Below, piece after piece: positions 25,813-34,531 of a DNA stretch of 36,953 nucleotides; position 1 is the first letter of the stretch, and every line of letters starts with the position of its first letter. The stretch is from Fimbriimonadaceae bacterium (GTDB taxonomy: Bacteria; Armatimonadota; Fimbriimonadia; Fimbriimonadales; Fimbriimonadaceae). Location: positions 1 to 36,953 of the forward strand of contig JAPUDU010000313.1 of NCBI GenBank assembly GCA_027492935.1. The letters are read 5' to 3'. The translations under genes were made by a program, and so were the position numbers. The notes beneath the pieces are model-generated. The model saw only the letters and a program-made list of their open reading frames with translations. It had not been told where the DNA came from and ran no database searches.

Positions 25813-26937
25813 ATGGGCAGTGCGTATACACCTGGTTTGACGGTTAGTGCCGATACGGTAGTTGATCGACTTCGTCGTCTTCCGATCAAGGGCGAGGTTC
25901 TTGTGAAGGTCGGCGACCCGGTGGAACACGACACAATTGTTGCTCGGGCATTGCTCCCTGGCCCCCTCCAAACGATTCGTTTGTCAGAAAAGATGGGAAT
26001 TGATGCCAAGGAATCAACTCAGGAATGTCGTTTCCAAGTTGGTGAGCATGTCAATGCGGGAGATATTATCGGGGAGACAAAGGGTCTCTTTGGTAAATAT
26101 TTTAAGCAGACCGTGATTAGTGAATTTACGGGTGAAGTTGAATCGATTTCGGAAATTACCGGAAACGTTTTGATCCGTGAAGCCGCGATTCCAGTCGATA
26201 TGATTGCCTACGTTAAAGGAAAGGTTCTTGAAGTTCTTCCGGAAGAAGGGGCAATTATCCAGACTCGCGGGGCGATGGTTCAGGGCATTTTTGGTATCGG
26301 CGGCGAGCGCAACGGAGTGATCCGGATAGCGGTTGCGGATGCCAGTGAGGTGCTTGATGCGCAACACATACAGGAAACCGATGCAGGAAAGATTTTGGTC
26401 GGTGGGGCCGGGATCACGGCAGAAGCTTTGAAGAAAGTGAATGAAATTGGGGTCTTCGGGGTTGTTGTTGGTGCCGTAAAAGATGTTGATTTGATTGAAT
26501 TACTTGGTTATGACATTGGGGTTGCCATTACCGGGCAAGAAGATGTAGCGACGACTTTGGTCGTTACTGAAGGTTTTGGAAAGTTAAGCATGGCGGGGAG
26601 GACATTCAAGTTGTTGCAGGGTCTGGAAGGGCACTCAGCAAGTTTGAATGGGGCAACACAGATCCGCGCGGGCGTTATTCGTCCGGAAGTGATTTCACCG
26701 AGTGATACGGTCGGGGACGTGGCTCCGGTTCATAGTGGCAACGAATTAAAAGTTGGCACTCCGATCCGGGTGATCCGCGAACCTTACTTTGGTCAATTAG
26801 CTACGGTTACGGGCCTGCCAGCTCAACTCCAGGTTGTTGAATCTGGGGCTGAAGTGCGGGTTTTGGAGGCGAAGCTTGACGGTGGCGAAGTGGTCTGTGT
26901 GCCCCGAGCCAACGTCGAGATCATCGCCACATCATGA
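25813..26937 (+). CDS. conserved uncharacterised protein, lipoyl-like and KOW-like ends
   Basis: A 374-residue soluble protein. The N-terminal 130 residues (KGEVLVKVGDPVEHDTIVA, then VGEHVNAGDIIGET, then SEFTGEVESISEITG) look like a biotin/lipoyl-type barrel-sandwich fold, but no lysine stands in an MKM-type modification site. The middle (about 150-270) has GGAGITAEALKKVNEIGVFGVVVGAV and NGATQIRAGVIRPEVI, recurrent in a conserved family of unknown function from Chloroflexota, Armatimonadota and others, as I recall it. The end (GTPIRVIREPYFGQLATVTGLP and PRANVEIIA) resembles a KOW/NusG-like barrel. Its stop overlaps the next gene's ATG (ATGA, 4 bases), so it is coupled to the response regulator. 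Function unknown. Confidence 0.85.
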   Translation: MGSAYTPGLTVSADTVVDRLRRLPIKGEVLVKVGDPVEHDTIVARALLPGPLQTIRLSEKMGIDAKESTQECRFQVGEHVNAGDIIGETKGLFGKYFKQTVISEFTGEVESISEITGNVLIREAAIPVDMIAYVKGKVLEVLPEEGAIIQTRGAMVQGIFGIGGERNGVIRIAVADASEVLDAQHIQETDAGKILVGGAGITAEALKKVNEIGVFGVVVGAVKDVDLIELLGYDIGVAITGQEDVATTLVVTEGFGKLSMAGRTFKLLQGLEGHSASLNGATQIRAGVIRPEVISPSDTVGDVAPVHSGNELKVGTPIRVIREPYFGQLATVTGLPAQLQVVESGAEVRVLEAKLDGGEVVCVPRANVEIIATS

Positions 26938-27602
26938 AACTTATCGTAGTAGACGACGAAGAAACGATTGTTGAGACAGTCGAAAATAAACTCCGCAAGG
27001 AGGGGTACACGGTTTTTACAGCTGGTACAGCCGAAGAGGGGATGCGTCTTTATCGCTTGGTAAAGCCGGATCTCCTTTTGCTTGACATTATGCTTCCGCA
27101 GCGCAGTGGAGTGGATTTGGCCCGTGCGATCCGCAAGGACAGTACTGTTCCGATCATCTTTTTGACGGCCAAAGCGAGCGAGGACGACCGAGTAAAAGGA
27201 CTTGAAATTGCGGATGACTACATTGTTAAGCCGTTTAGTCTTGCTGAAGTTGCAGCCCGAGTGAAATCGGTTTTACGGCGTTCGAGTGGGGACACTCCGA
27301 ACGAGGCTTTGGAATCGGGAAACTTGCGCATCGATCCGAAAACTCACCAGGCCTGGCGTGATGATGAGCTTATGTCACTTTCACCGAAGGAGTTTGCTTT
27401 GCTTTACTTCTTGGTTCGGAACAAGGGGCAGGTGTTTAGCCGTGAGATTTTGCTTGATCGCGTTTGGGGTCAGGACGCTTATGTGAGTGCGCGGACGGTT
27501 GACGTTCATGTGCGCTGGTTGAGAGAGCGCGTTGAAGTAGAGCCGAGTAGCCCCGAGCGTTTGATGACGGTTCGAGGCGTTGGCTACAAGTTCTTGGGCT
27601 AG
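26934..27602 (+). CDS. OmpR/PhoB-family response regulator, no adjacent kinase
   Basis: A receiver plus winged-helix DNA-binding protein of 222 residues. The receiver has D7/D8 (VVDDEE), the phosphorylatable D51 (LLLLDIM), T78 (LTAK) and K99 (VKPF). The glycine usual between GLE and ADDY is missing (GLEIADDYIVKPF), a one-residue deletion near the alpha4 start. Residues about 125-222 are the OmpR-type effector (SPKEFALLYFL, YVSARTVDVHVRWLRERV, TVRGVGYKF). It starts inside the stop of the preceding gene, so the two are coupled. No histidine kinase is adjacent. Confidence 0.92.
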   Translation: MKLIVVDDEETIVETVENKLRKEGYTVFTAGTAEEGMRLYRLVKPDLLLLDIMLPQRSGVDLARAIRKDSTVPIIFLTAKASEDDRVKGLEIADDYIVKPFSLAEVAARVKSVLRRSSGDTPNEALESGNLRIDPKTHQAWRDDELMSLSPKEFALLYFLVRNKGQVFSREILLDRVWGQDAYVSARTVDVHVRWLRERVEVEPSSPERLMTVRGVGYKFLG

Positions 27603-27608
27603 TAAAAC

Positions 27609-27917
27609 CTAATCGGTTTTGTGCTTGCTTCGCTGACCAATTAGGCCTTGATTCTCTCGGCGGCGCCTGCGGAGCAGGAGTGCTTCGCGAGCCAGATCCA
27701 GATGGTACAGGGCAGTTGCGTTTTCTTCACATGAAAGATCGCGGCCTTGGAAATCGAGAAGTTTTTCGACAACGGTGTCGATTAAATCTTCAATTCGGCA
27801 ACCATTAATGCCTTCGACGGCGGGATCGCCATGTTGAAAGGTTATTTTGATAAATTCTGATTCTACGACCGCTGGATTTCCGTCCAGATGTCGAAATTTT
27901 TCCATGTTCTCGCTCAT
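27609..27917 (-). CDS. Acb2/Tad1-like small helical protein
   Basis: A 102-residue protein with the pattern I associate with the phage Acb2/Tad1-type family: ITFQHGDPAVEGINGCRIEDLIDTVV, then LLDFQGRDLSCEENATALYHL, then an arginine-rich helix ending RRRRRENQGLIG. Known members are small hairpins that bind cyclic di- or trinucleotides and block CBASS defence; homologues of unknown role occur outside phages. The first 20 residues differ and may be disordered. It sits between a response regulator and a mannosidase with no phage genes nearby. This assignment is from remembered motif pattern, not alignment. Confidence 0.6.
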   Translation of the reverse strand: MSENMEKFRHLDGNPAVVESEFIKITFQHGDPAVEGINGCRIEDLIDTVVEKLLDFQGRDLSCEENATALYHLDLAREALLLRRRRRENQGLIGQRSKHKTD

Positions 27918-27977
27918 CTCTTTTCTCTACTCATCAATTGTATTTCTGGTTCCGGTTGAATTGCTGGCTAGACAGGG

Positions 27978-30900
27978 CTAATGCTCAAGTGCAATGGTAA
28001 GAATTTCGAATGGAAGGTATCCGAAGTTAACAACCCCATCGGTGACTTCGAGTTCTTGGAGCGGTGTTTCTTCAAGATCGCATAGCCAAGCTCGCTTGAT
28101 GGGCAGCGCAGTGTGGAGACTGGCATGACCACGGGTGTTGTGGGCTTCATAAATGCGTGCGATTCTGTGGCTCGATTTTTCCGCTTTTTTGACGGCTTCG
28201 ATTACGAGGTTCCTTGAGCTCAATTGAATGATTGGATTGGGATTTGCTTCTGTACCTTTTTGCTTGGGGAGCGGAAGGACGTGGCATTGGGCATTAATGG
28301 CGTATGCGGCTTCGACAACGTCGCTTTGAGGGACTTGGTCGAAGTGAGGGAGGAATACATAGGTGAACTCATGAATGCCTCGGTCGCAGGTTGGATCAGG
28401 GGCTTTGGGGGAGCGCAGAAGAGATAGGCGTAAATTGGAGTTGTGGATATCGTGACCGTATTTGCCGGTATTGATAATTGCGGCTCCGTGTCCGCCTTCG
28501 CTGAGGTCAACCCATTTTTGGGCACAGACTTCGAACTTGGCCAAATCCCACGATGTGTTACGGTGAGTGGGTCGCTCAACGTTGCCAAATTGGATTTCGC
28601 AGGTTGACTTTGTGGTGTTGACATTGACGGGGAAGAGCACTTTGAGGAATTTATGGTCTTCTTGCCAATCCACCCAAGTATCGAATCGGATTCCGGGAGT
28701 TGGGCCGAGGCTGATTCGTTGCTTGATGGTGGACTTGCCGAAATGTTTGGTGATTTCGACGGCCACTCGGACAGGGCCTCGCTCGACGATTTCAAATGAT
28801 GTGCTTTTGACGAGATCAACTGCAGTTTCTTGGGCGAAGAGTTCGGTATCCCAGGCATCCCAGAAAGGTGGTCGGTCGTCGAGGAGTTGGAAAAGGTTGG
28901 CGAGTTTGCCGGGAATGATAAATTCCAGAGGCTCATCATCTTGACTCGTAATGCTGGTTATGTTTCCGTTTTGATCGAATCGGACGACCCACTCTTCATT
29001 TTCGAGCTTGCGATTGCTGACTTTGAGTCGTCGGAGATTATTAGACTCTTTAGTCGAAAAATCGGCGGCCGTGATGCGATTGCGCGCGGAAACTGGCGTG
29101 GCGAAGATTAGTTTTTTCTTGTCCCAGAGTTCAATTTCTTGGACGGGATGGGATTCTTCTCCGGTAATAATGGACTGAATTTCCTTGCCGACTAAGGATT
29201 CGGTTTCCCCTTGCGACTCTACGTTAGCCAGGTGGAATATGGCGGTTGGATTTTCGTAAGATTCCGTTTTGAGGTCGGCAGAAGAATTCTGGATTGCTTG
29301 GTCTATAGCTTTTGTAATAATGCTAATTGCTTCGGCATAGTCCCTTGCGGCTTCGTCGTAGACCTCTTTAACGGATGATCCGGGAATGATGTCGTGGAAC
29401 TGGTTGAGGAGGACGATCTTCCAGGCTTTTTCCAGTTCGGCTTGGGGGTACGACTTAGGATAAGTTGGATCGTAGGCGCAAAGAAGCTCGGCGTCACGGA
29501 GTAGGAATTCGCACTTACGGTTATTGGTTTTGCAGGCGGCTTGGCTGGTGTAAGTTCCTCGGTGGAATTCGAGATACAGTTCTCCTGTCCAAGTGAGCAG
29601 GTCGCGCGATTCTTCGATTGCGGTTTTGTAGAAATTTCGTGCGCTTGATTTTGACTCAATCATGGGAAGGCCGGGGGCGAGTCGGGCTCGGTTGAGTCGT
29701 TCGATATGCCATTCAGTTGGGCCGCCGCCGCCATCGCCAAAACCGAAGAGGTAGAGGCTGTGGTCGGAACGACCGTGATCGCGGTGGTTTTTGACTGATT
29801 GGGCGATCTGTTTCGGGGTGCAGTCGGCGACGTAGGTATCGGCGGGGGGGAAGTGAGTGAAAATTTTGCTCCCGTCAATGCCTTGCCAGTAGAACGTGTT
29901 GTGGGGGATTTTATTGGTGGCGTTCCAGCTCATTTTTTGAGTGAGGAAGGCTTCAATGTTGAACTTTTTCAGGATCTGGGGCAACGCAGCGGAATAGCCG
30001 AAAACGTCGGGCAGGAACATATCCACACAATTGACGCCGAATTTATCTTTGAAATAATTACGACCGTAAAGGAACTGACGCACAAGACTTTCGCCGCCGG
30101 TGAGGTTGCAATCGGCCTCTACCCACATCGAACCGACGGCCTCCCAATTGTTGGCTTTGATGGCGGACTTGACGCGGTCGAAGAGCTTGGGGTGTTCGAG
30201 TTCAAGCCATTCGTACTGGCTGGCTTGGGAGTGAACATAGAGGTGGCCTGGGTAACGCTCGGCGAGGCCGAGTTGAATACTGGTGGTGTGAGCCATTTTG
30301 AGGTGGGTCACGGAAAGGGGCCAGAGCCAAGCAGTGTCGAGATGGGCGTGGCCCATTGCATGGACGGTGTGGGCGGTTTCGCAGGTGATGCCACCGAGAA
30401 CGTTCTTAATGATTCGCCGGCACTCACGCCAAGATTTGCGATTGTTTTCTTGGAAAGTGTTGCAGACATCGTTCAGAGCGCGGAGGATGGCGGCGTAACC
30501 AGGATCATCTTCGGGGAACGACTCCATTAGGTCATAGGCGAATTCGGCATCATAGAAGAGTGGGAGTCGCTCTTCGTCAAGGAATGCGACTTTAAATCCG
30601 TTGTACGTTTCGGGTTGAGGGGTGCGGGGTTTTTCGGGTCGGAATACAGTGGTTTCTTTGTTATGGGCAAAAGTTTGCACGAGGAAGTCGATTTTTGTAG
30701 CGGTAGCTTCGAGGCGGAAAAATTCGTGGGCGAAATCGAGACCACCGACTTGGGTGTTGTTTTGCCAGAGGGTGCCTTCGACGTTCGGTGAGTACTCCCA
30801 GGCGAATTGGGGGTTAAGTCCGTAGGTAAGGATGGGAGCAAATCCTTCGGGCGGGGTTGGGATCTTGCCGGTGACGTGGTACCAACCTTCTTGGTAGGCG

Positions 30901-31088
30901 GGGCCCCAGGTTTGGCCTAGTTCGACTTTTTGCCAATCACTAGATTTTCGAGCGGCTTTTTCATCCGGAAAAGCCCCGATACAGAGTTTGCAGTCTAGAA
31001 GCGACGGCTGGACGATGAGAGCCTCTTTCAGTTGGAAATCGATGAATTGTCGGATACGTCGCTTGGTGTGACTGAGATGTTTTTCCAT
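27978..31088 (-). CDS. alpha-mannosidase, glycoside hydrolase family 38
   Basis: A 1036-residue retaining alpha-mannosidase. Zinc ligands H249 and D251 are in GHAHLDTAWLWP, and the nucleophile D361 is in MFLPDVFGYSAALPQIL. The helical bundle (about 540-600) and long beta C-terminal half (about 640-1036) fit the length of the Mns2C1/MngB-like branch. No signal peptide is visible, so the enzyme is probably cytoplasmic, acting on imported manno-oligosaccharides or host/algal N-glycan fragments. No sugar transporter is in the window. It diverges from the DprA-like gene over 37 bases. Confidence 0.93.
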   Translation of the reverse strand: MEKHLSHTKRRIRQFIDFQLKEALIVQPSLLDCKLCIGAFPDEKAARKSSDWQKVELGQTWGPAYQEGWYHVTGKIPTPPEGFAPILTYGLNPQFAWEYSPNVEGTLWQNNTQVGGLDFAHEFFRLEATATKIDFLVQTFAHNKETTVFRPEKPRTPQPETYNGFKVAFLDEERLPLFYDAEFAYDLMESFPEDDPGYAAILRALNDVCNTFQENNRKSWRECRRIIKNVLGGITCETAHTVHAMGHAHLDTAWLWPLSVTHLKMAHTTSIQLGLAERYPGHLYVHSQASQYEWLELEHPKLFDRVKSAIKANNWEAVGSMWVEADCNLTGGESLVRQFLYGRNYFKDKFGVNCVDMFLPDVFGYSAALPQILKKFNIEAFLTQKMSWNATNKIPHNTFYWQGIDGSKIFTHFPPADTYVADCTPKQIAQSVKNHRDHGRSDHSLYLFGFGDGGGGPTEWHIERLNRARLAPGLPMIESKSSARNFYKTAIEESRDLLTWTGELYLEFHRGTYTSQAACKTNNRKCEFLLRDAELLCAYDPTYPKSYPQAELEKAWKIVLLNQFHDIIPGSSVKEVYDEAARDYAEAISIITKAIDQAIQNSSADLKTESYENPTAIFHLANVESQGETESLVGKEIQSIITGEESHPVQEIELWDKKKLIFATPVSARNRITAADFSTKESNNLRRLKVSNRKLENEEWVVRFDQNGNITSITSQDDEPLEFIIPGKLANLFQLLDDRPPFWDAWDTELFAQETAVDLVKSTSFEIVERGPVRVAVEITKHFGKSTIKQRISLGPTPGIRFDTWVDWQEDHKFLKVLFPVNVNTTKSTCEIQFGNVERPTHRNTSWDLAKFEVCAQKWVDLSEGGHGAAIINTGKYGHDIHNSNLRLSLLRSPKAPDPTCDRGIHEFTYVFLPHFDQVPQSDVVEAAYAINAQCHVLPLPKQKGTEANPNPIIQLSSRNLVIEAVKKAEKSSHRIARIYEAHNTRGHASLHTALPIKRAWLCDLEETPLQELEVTDGVVNFGYLPFEILTIALEH

Positions 31089-31125
31089 GAGAGGCGAATG
31101 GGAGTATACAGGGTAAAGTCGAGGA

Positions 31126-32154
31126 ATGCTAAGGGGAGATTGGCATGTTGGGGCTTGTATATTTACTGGCCTTTATCTTGCATTTGAAGAGTGGCGTTCT
31201 GCGCCTGTTCGTCGATGGCCACTCGTGGCGGACAGTTTGTTAGCGAGTGGATTAGAGGGTGCCCTGGGGGCGCTGCGTTCATCGGGCCTTTGGGAAGAAG
31301 CTTCGCTCTTGAATGAGCCTGGGCGACTATGCTTGGCCGAGGATTTTGTTAATCGGGGCCAGGTTTTGACGGTATTTGACTCGCGGTATCCGGCGGGGTG
31401 GCTTGATGCGCTGGGCTCGGGGGCTCCACCAGTGGTTTGGTGTGAAGGAGAGGTTCCTTCGGCTCCTTTGGTAGGGGTGGTTGGATCGCGTGATTTACCC
31501 GAGCCAGCTAAGAAATTTGCTCATCAAGTAGGAGGACATCTCGTTGCCTCGGGACGGGGTGTTGTCTCAGGGGGAGCGTGGGGGGCAGATCAACTCGGTG
31601 TGATTGGGGCAAGATCGCAGAGTGAGGCAGCGGGGATTGTTCAGATTTTGCCGTGCGGTTTGAATTCTCATGGTTATGGTCGACCAGGTTCTGGCTCTGT
31701 TAGGGTTGGAGGCTTTGGGGTTGATGGTGGTTGGAGAGAAGGGTGTTTGATCTCACCGTTTGATCCTCAGGCCCCGTTTACCGGGTCACAGGCAATGATC
31801 CGGAACCGCTTAATTTATGCTTGGTCACGGTGTTCGGTGATTGTGCACTCACGGTTTAAAGTTGGGGGTACGTGGGGCGGCGCAACCGATGCATTGCGGC
31901 GTCAGTTGGGCCGGGTGATTGTGGCGGATTGGCACGATGAAGCCACTGACGGCTTAGTTGCTTTGGGGGGCGATCGATTAAGTTTGGGCCGCGAGTGGCG
32001 ATCAGAGTTGGACTATCGATTGCGCTTGCCACTGTCCGTTGCGCAACCGGATCTGTTTGGTTTTAGTGGCGTGCGGGAATCCTTGAGTGGCTATCGCTTT
32101 GAGCGCGATTACGGCTTCGGCGCACCGGTTGATAGTGCGGTTGCTTTAGCCTGA
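31126..32154 (+). CDS. dprA: DprA-like DNA-processing protein, divergent
   Basis: DprA (Smf) loads RecA on incoming single-stranded DNA during transformation. The Rossmann-fold signature is present: LVGVVGSRDLPEPAKKFA, SGGAWGAD (usually SGGARGID) and SQAMIRNRLIYAWS (usually FPxRNRIIA). The segment between these, with GSGSVRVGGFGVDGG, is longer and more glycine-rich than usual, and the protein lacks the typical winged-helix tail. The start is uncertain: GAGGA lies directly against the ATG, with too little spacing. Its last 46 bases overlap the 3' end of ruvC on the other strand. Confidence 0.78.
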   Translation: MLRGDWHVGACIFTGLYLAFEEWRSAPVRRWPLVADSLLASGLEGALGALRSSGLWEEASLLNEPGRLCLAEDFVNRGQVLTVFDSRYPAGWLDALGSGAPPVVWCEGEVPSAPLVGVVGSRDLPEPAKKFAHQVGGHLVASGRGVVSGGAWGADQLGVIGARSQSEAAGIVQILPCGLNSHGYGRPGSGSVRVGGFGVDGGWREGCLISPFDPQAPFTGSQAMIRNRLIYAWSRCSVIVHSRFKVGGTWGGATDALRRQLGRVIVADWHDEATDGLVALGGDRLSLGREWRSELDYRLRLPLSVAQPDLFGFSGVRESLSGYRFERDYGFGAPVDSAVALA

Positions 32155-32624
32155 GCGGGCAAGACACGCATCGCGTGAGTGATTGCGATCGCGAGGGCAT
32201 CGGCAATGTCGTCGGGTTTTGGGGTTTCTTTAAGCCCGAGCAACCGTGTGACCATGAATTGCACTTGCTTTTTATCGGCATTGCCCGTGCCGGTGACTGA
32301 TTGTTTAACCTCGGGGGGTGAATATTCGATGTGGGCAAGATTTGCTTCGGCAGCGGCGAGGAGAATGCACCCTACGGCCTTAGCAACATCCATCGCGGTG
32401 GTTTGGTTTTTGGTGAAAAGGATGCGTTCAGTCGCCAGGCAATCGGGGTTATGGGTAGCGATCAGGTCGGTGACTTGGGTGTGAATGAGCTTGAGGCGTT
32501 CGGGGACAGTGATTTGCGGAGTTTCTATTAGGCCGTATGTGATTGGTATGAGTTGTGAGCCTTGTTTGCGGACGATGCCGTAGCCAACCCGTCCGATGCC
32601 GGGATCGATACCGAGAATGATCAT
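32109..32624 (-). CDS. ruvC: crossover junction endodeoxyribonuclease RuvC
   Basis: Resolves Holliday junctions in homologous recombination, together with RuvAB. The four catalytic carboxylates are visible: D7 (GIDPG), E66 (ATERIL), D139 and D142 (DDIADALAIAI). Length of 171 residues fits the family. The ATG overlaps the mutL stop by 4 bases (ATGA), so it is translated after mutL. At its 3' end it overlaps the DprA-like gene on the opposite strand by 46 bases. RuvA and RuvB are not in the window. Confidence 0.95.
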   Translation of the reverse strand: MIILGIDPGIGRVGYGIVRKQGSQLIPITYGLIETPQITVPERLKLIHTQVTDLIATHNPDCLATERILFTKNQTTAMDVAKAVGCILLAAAEANLAHIEYSPPEVKQSVTGTGNADKKQVQFMVTRLLGLKETPKPDDIADALAIAITHAMRVLPAQAKATALSTGAPKP

Positions 32625-34405
32625 CGTTTGAATCTCCGGCGCAGGTCGCCTTTTGGCCAGGTGATTGTGATGGGGCGGCCATGGGGGCAGAGATAGGGGT
32701 TTTCTGTGAGCGCGAGATCTTCGATCAGTTTTTGCATTTCTGCGTGACCGAGGGGATCCCCGGCTTTGATCGCCATTTTACAGGAGCACATGATGTAGAC
32801 GTCGTCGCGTGTAGGTGTCCAGTTGGGCTGGGTGGAGCCTTCGGAGATTTCGTCGAGCATGTCACGCAGGACTTCGAGAGCGGCTTTGCCACGCCCGAGA
32901 GCGGGGACGGTGCGGACGAGGATGGAATCAGGGCCGAACGGTTCAATCTCGAAACCCATAGCCGCAAATTCATCTTGATGTTCGGCGATCAGGGATGCGA
33001 CCCGGCGTTCTACGGTGAGCGTAGCGGGTTCGAGGAGGCGTTGGCGTTCGATGGGGGCAGCACCACGGGTGTTGCAGAGCATTTCGTACAGAATGCGCTC
33101 GTGGGCAACATGTTGGTCAATGACAAGGAGACTGTCACGATTTTCGGCGATGATGAAAGTGCTATCGACTTGGCCAAGGATGCGGAGGCCATCGAGGAGG
33201 CTCGGTAGGCTGGAATTGGAACGCTGAGGTTCACCGGATTCTTGAATGGAATGGGGCTGGGGGTTGAAACCGATTGGGGCTTGGGCGGCGATTGCGAAGC
33301 TGGATAAAGGAAACGGGATAGAGGACTGTTGGTGCTCGGCGAGGGCTTCGTTGACGGCGTGCAGATCGGCCATTGAGGGCACCATGCCGTGACTGAGCAA
33401 AGCATCTTTGATACCACGACGGACGGCATCGAACACGCCTCCTTCGCGGTGGAACTTGACCTCGGATTTGGTGGGAGAGACATTGACATCGAGTTCAGCG
33501 GGGTTGAGATCGATGCTGAGAACAACGATGGGGTAGCGGCGGTCGGGGGTAAGACTACGATAGGCTTGGTCAATGGCGGCCATTAAGGTGCGGGATTTGA
33601 CTGGACGTCCGTTGACGAATAGCCACTGCATAGCACGGGTGGGCTTGGTGAGATGTGGCGGACTCACAAAACCGGAGACGGTCGCATAGCCGTTACTTGT
33701 GGAAAGTGGGACAAGGGCTCGTGCAAGCTCGGGTGACCAGACTTCAGCGAGGGCGGTAAGGGGATCTCCGGAGCCCGAGGTACGGAGAAGAGTGCTTCCG
33801 TGGTGGTCAAGGCGGAATGCAACATCAGGGCGAAGAACGGCAAATTTGTTGATGACTTCGACGCACTGATTGAGTTCAGTAGCGTCGGTTTTTAGAAATT
33901 TGAGTCGGGCAGGGACGGCACCGAAGAGGGAATCGACTCGGATTGTGGTGCCCTGGGGGCCAGGCTCGTGGCTGGCAGGGGCAAGGGTGCCTTGTTCGAC
34001 AACTATTCGGGCACGGGTACCCCAGTCATTAGCAGAGGTGGAGAGGGTGAGGGTGCTAACACTCGCGATGCTGGGCAACGCCTCGCCTCGGAAACCGTAG
34101 CTAATGATTTGGTTGAGGTCTTCGGCGGTAACAATTTTGGAAGTAGCGTGACGGAGAAGAGCGAGTTGGGCGGCGGCTTCGATCATACCGTGACCGTTAT
34201 CGGCAACTTCAATGAGGGTGCGGCCGGCATCTTCAAGGCGGATTGTGATTTGGGTGGCTTGGGCGTCGAGAGAGTTTTCGACCAATTCTTTGACGGCCGA
34301 GGCGGGTCTTTCAACGACTTCTCCGGCGGCGATTTGGTTGATTGTGTGGTTATCGAGGAGGCGAATTTCACGCGACGACTGGTCTGTGGGGATGGTGGCG
34401 CTCAT
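32621..34405 (-). CDS. mutL: DNA mismatch repair protein MutL (endonuclease type)
   Basis: Mismatch-repair ATPase/endonuclease that links MutS recognition to strand nicking. The N-terminal GHKL ATPase has IAAGEVVERPASAVKELVENSLDA, DNGHGM, LRHATSKI and GFRGEAL. The C-terminal domain has the nickase motif DQHVAHERILYE (D441 to E452), then MCSCKMAIKAGD and CPHGRPITI near the end, the metal-binding set of endonuclease-type MutL, so methyl-directed MutH is not expected. I chose ATG 34405, with AAGGA 7 bases upstream; a TTG at 34438 would add 11 residues. First gene of a coupled mutL-ruvC pair, divergent from motA. Confidence 0.96.
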   Translation of the reverse strand: MSATIPTDQSSREIRLLDNHTINQIAAGEVVERPASAVKELVENSLDAQATQITIRLEDAGRTLIEVADNGHGMIEAAAQLALLRHATSKIVTAEDLNQIISYGFRGEALPSIASVSTLTLSTSANDWGTRARIVVEQGTLAPASHEPGPQGTTIRVDSLFGAVPARLKFLKTDATELNQCVEVINKFAVLRPDVAFRLDHHGSTLLRTSGSGDPLTALAEVWSPELARALVPLSTSNGYATVSGFVSPPHLTKPTRAMQWLFVNGRPVKSRTLMAAIDQAYRSLTPDRRYPIVVLSIDLNPAELDVNVSPTKSEVKFHREGGVFDAVRRGIKDALLSHGMVPSMADLHAVNEALAEHQQSSIPFPLSSFAIAAQAPIGFNPQPHSIQESGEPQRSNSSLPSLLDGLRILGQVDSTFIIAENRDSLLVIDQHVAHERILYEMLCNTRGAAPIERQRLLEPATLTVERRVASLIAEHQDEFAAMGFEIEPFGPDSILVRTVPALGRGKAALEVLRDMLDEISEGSTQPNWTPTRDDVYIMCSCKMAIKAGDPLGHAEMQKLIEDLALTENPYLCPHGRPITITWPKGDLRRRFKR

Positions 34406-34487
34406 GCCTTGTCCTTCCATACGTTCAAAACTTGACAAAGAGAGCTAAGGTTTTGCACTAGGGGTGCCGAGAATCGAACTGTAGATT

Positions 34488-34503
34488 CCAGCAATGTTGC
34501 TGG
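34488..34503. promoter_or_regulatory. 16-bp near-perfect palindrome in the mutL/motA divergent region
   Basis: CCAGCAATGTTGCTGG has 7-bp perfect arms around a TG centre and sits 28 bases before the motA start. Suitably placed for an operator or a 5' leader hairpin of motA-motB. No obvious -10/-35 pair stands out in the rest of this gap. Confidence 0.3.
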
Positions 34504-34531
34504 GGTCTGCACACTTTCAGGCCAGAAACAT

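Noticed and set aside
27604-27620. AAAACC-TAATC-GGTTTT as a terminator of the response regulator
   Set aside because: Very AT-rich short stem overlapping the end of the converging gene, with no clear T-run beyond the stem.
29799-30530. 243-residue open frame on + antisense to the mannosidase
   Set aside because: The mannosidase frame carries all catalytic motifs; this frame has none and is explained by base composition.
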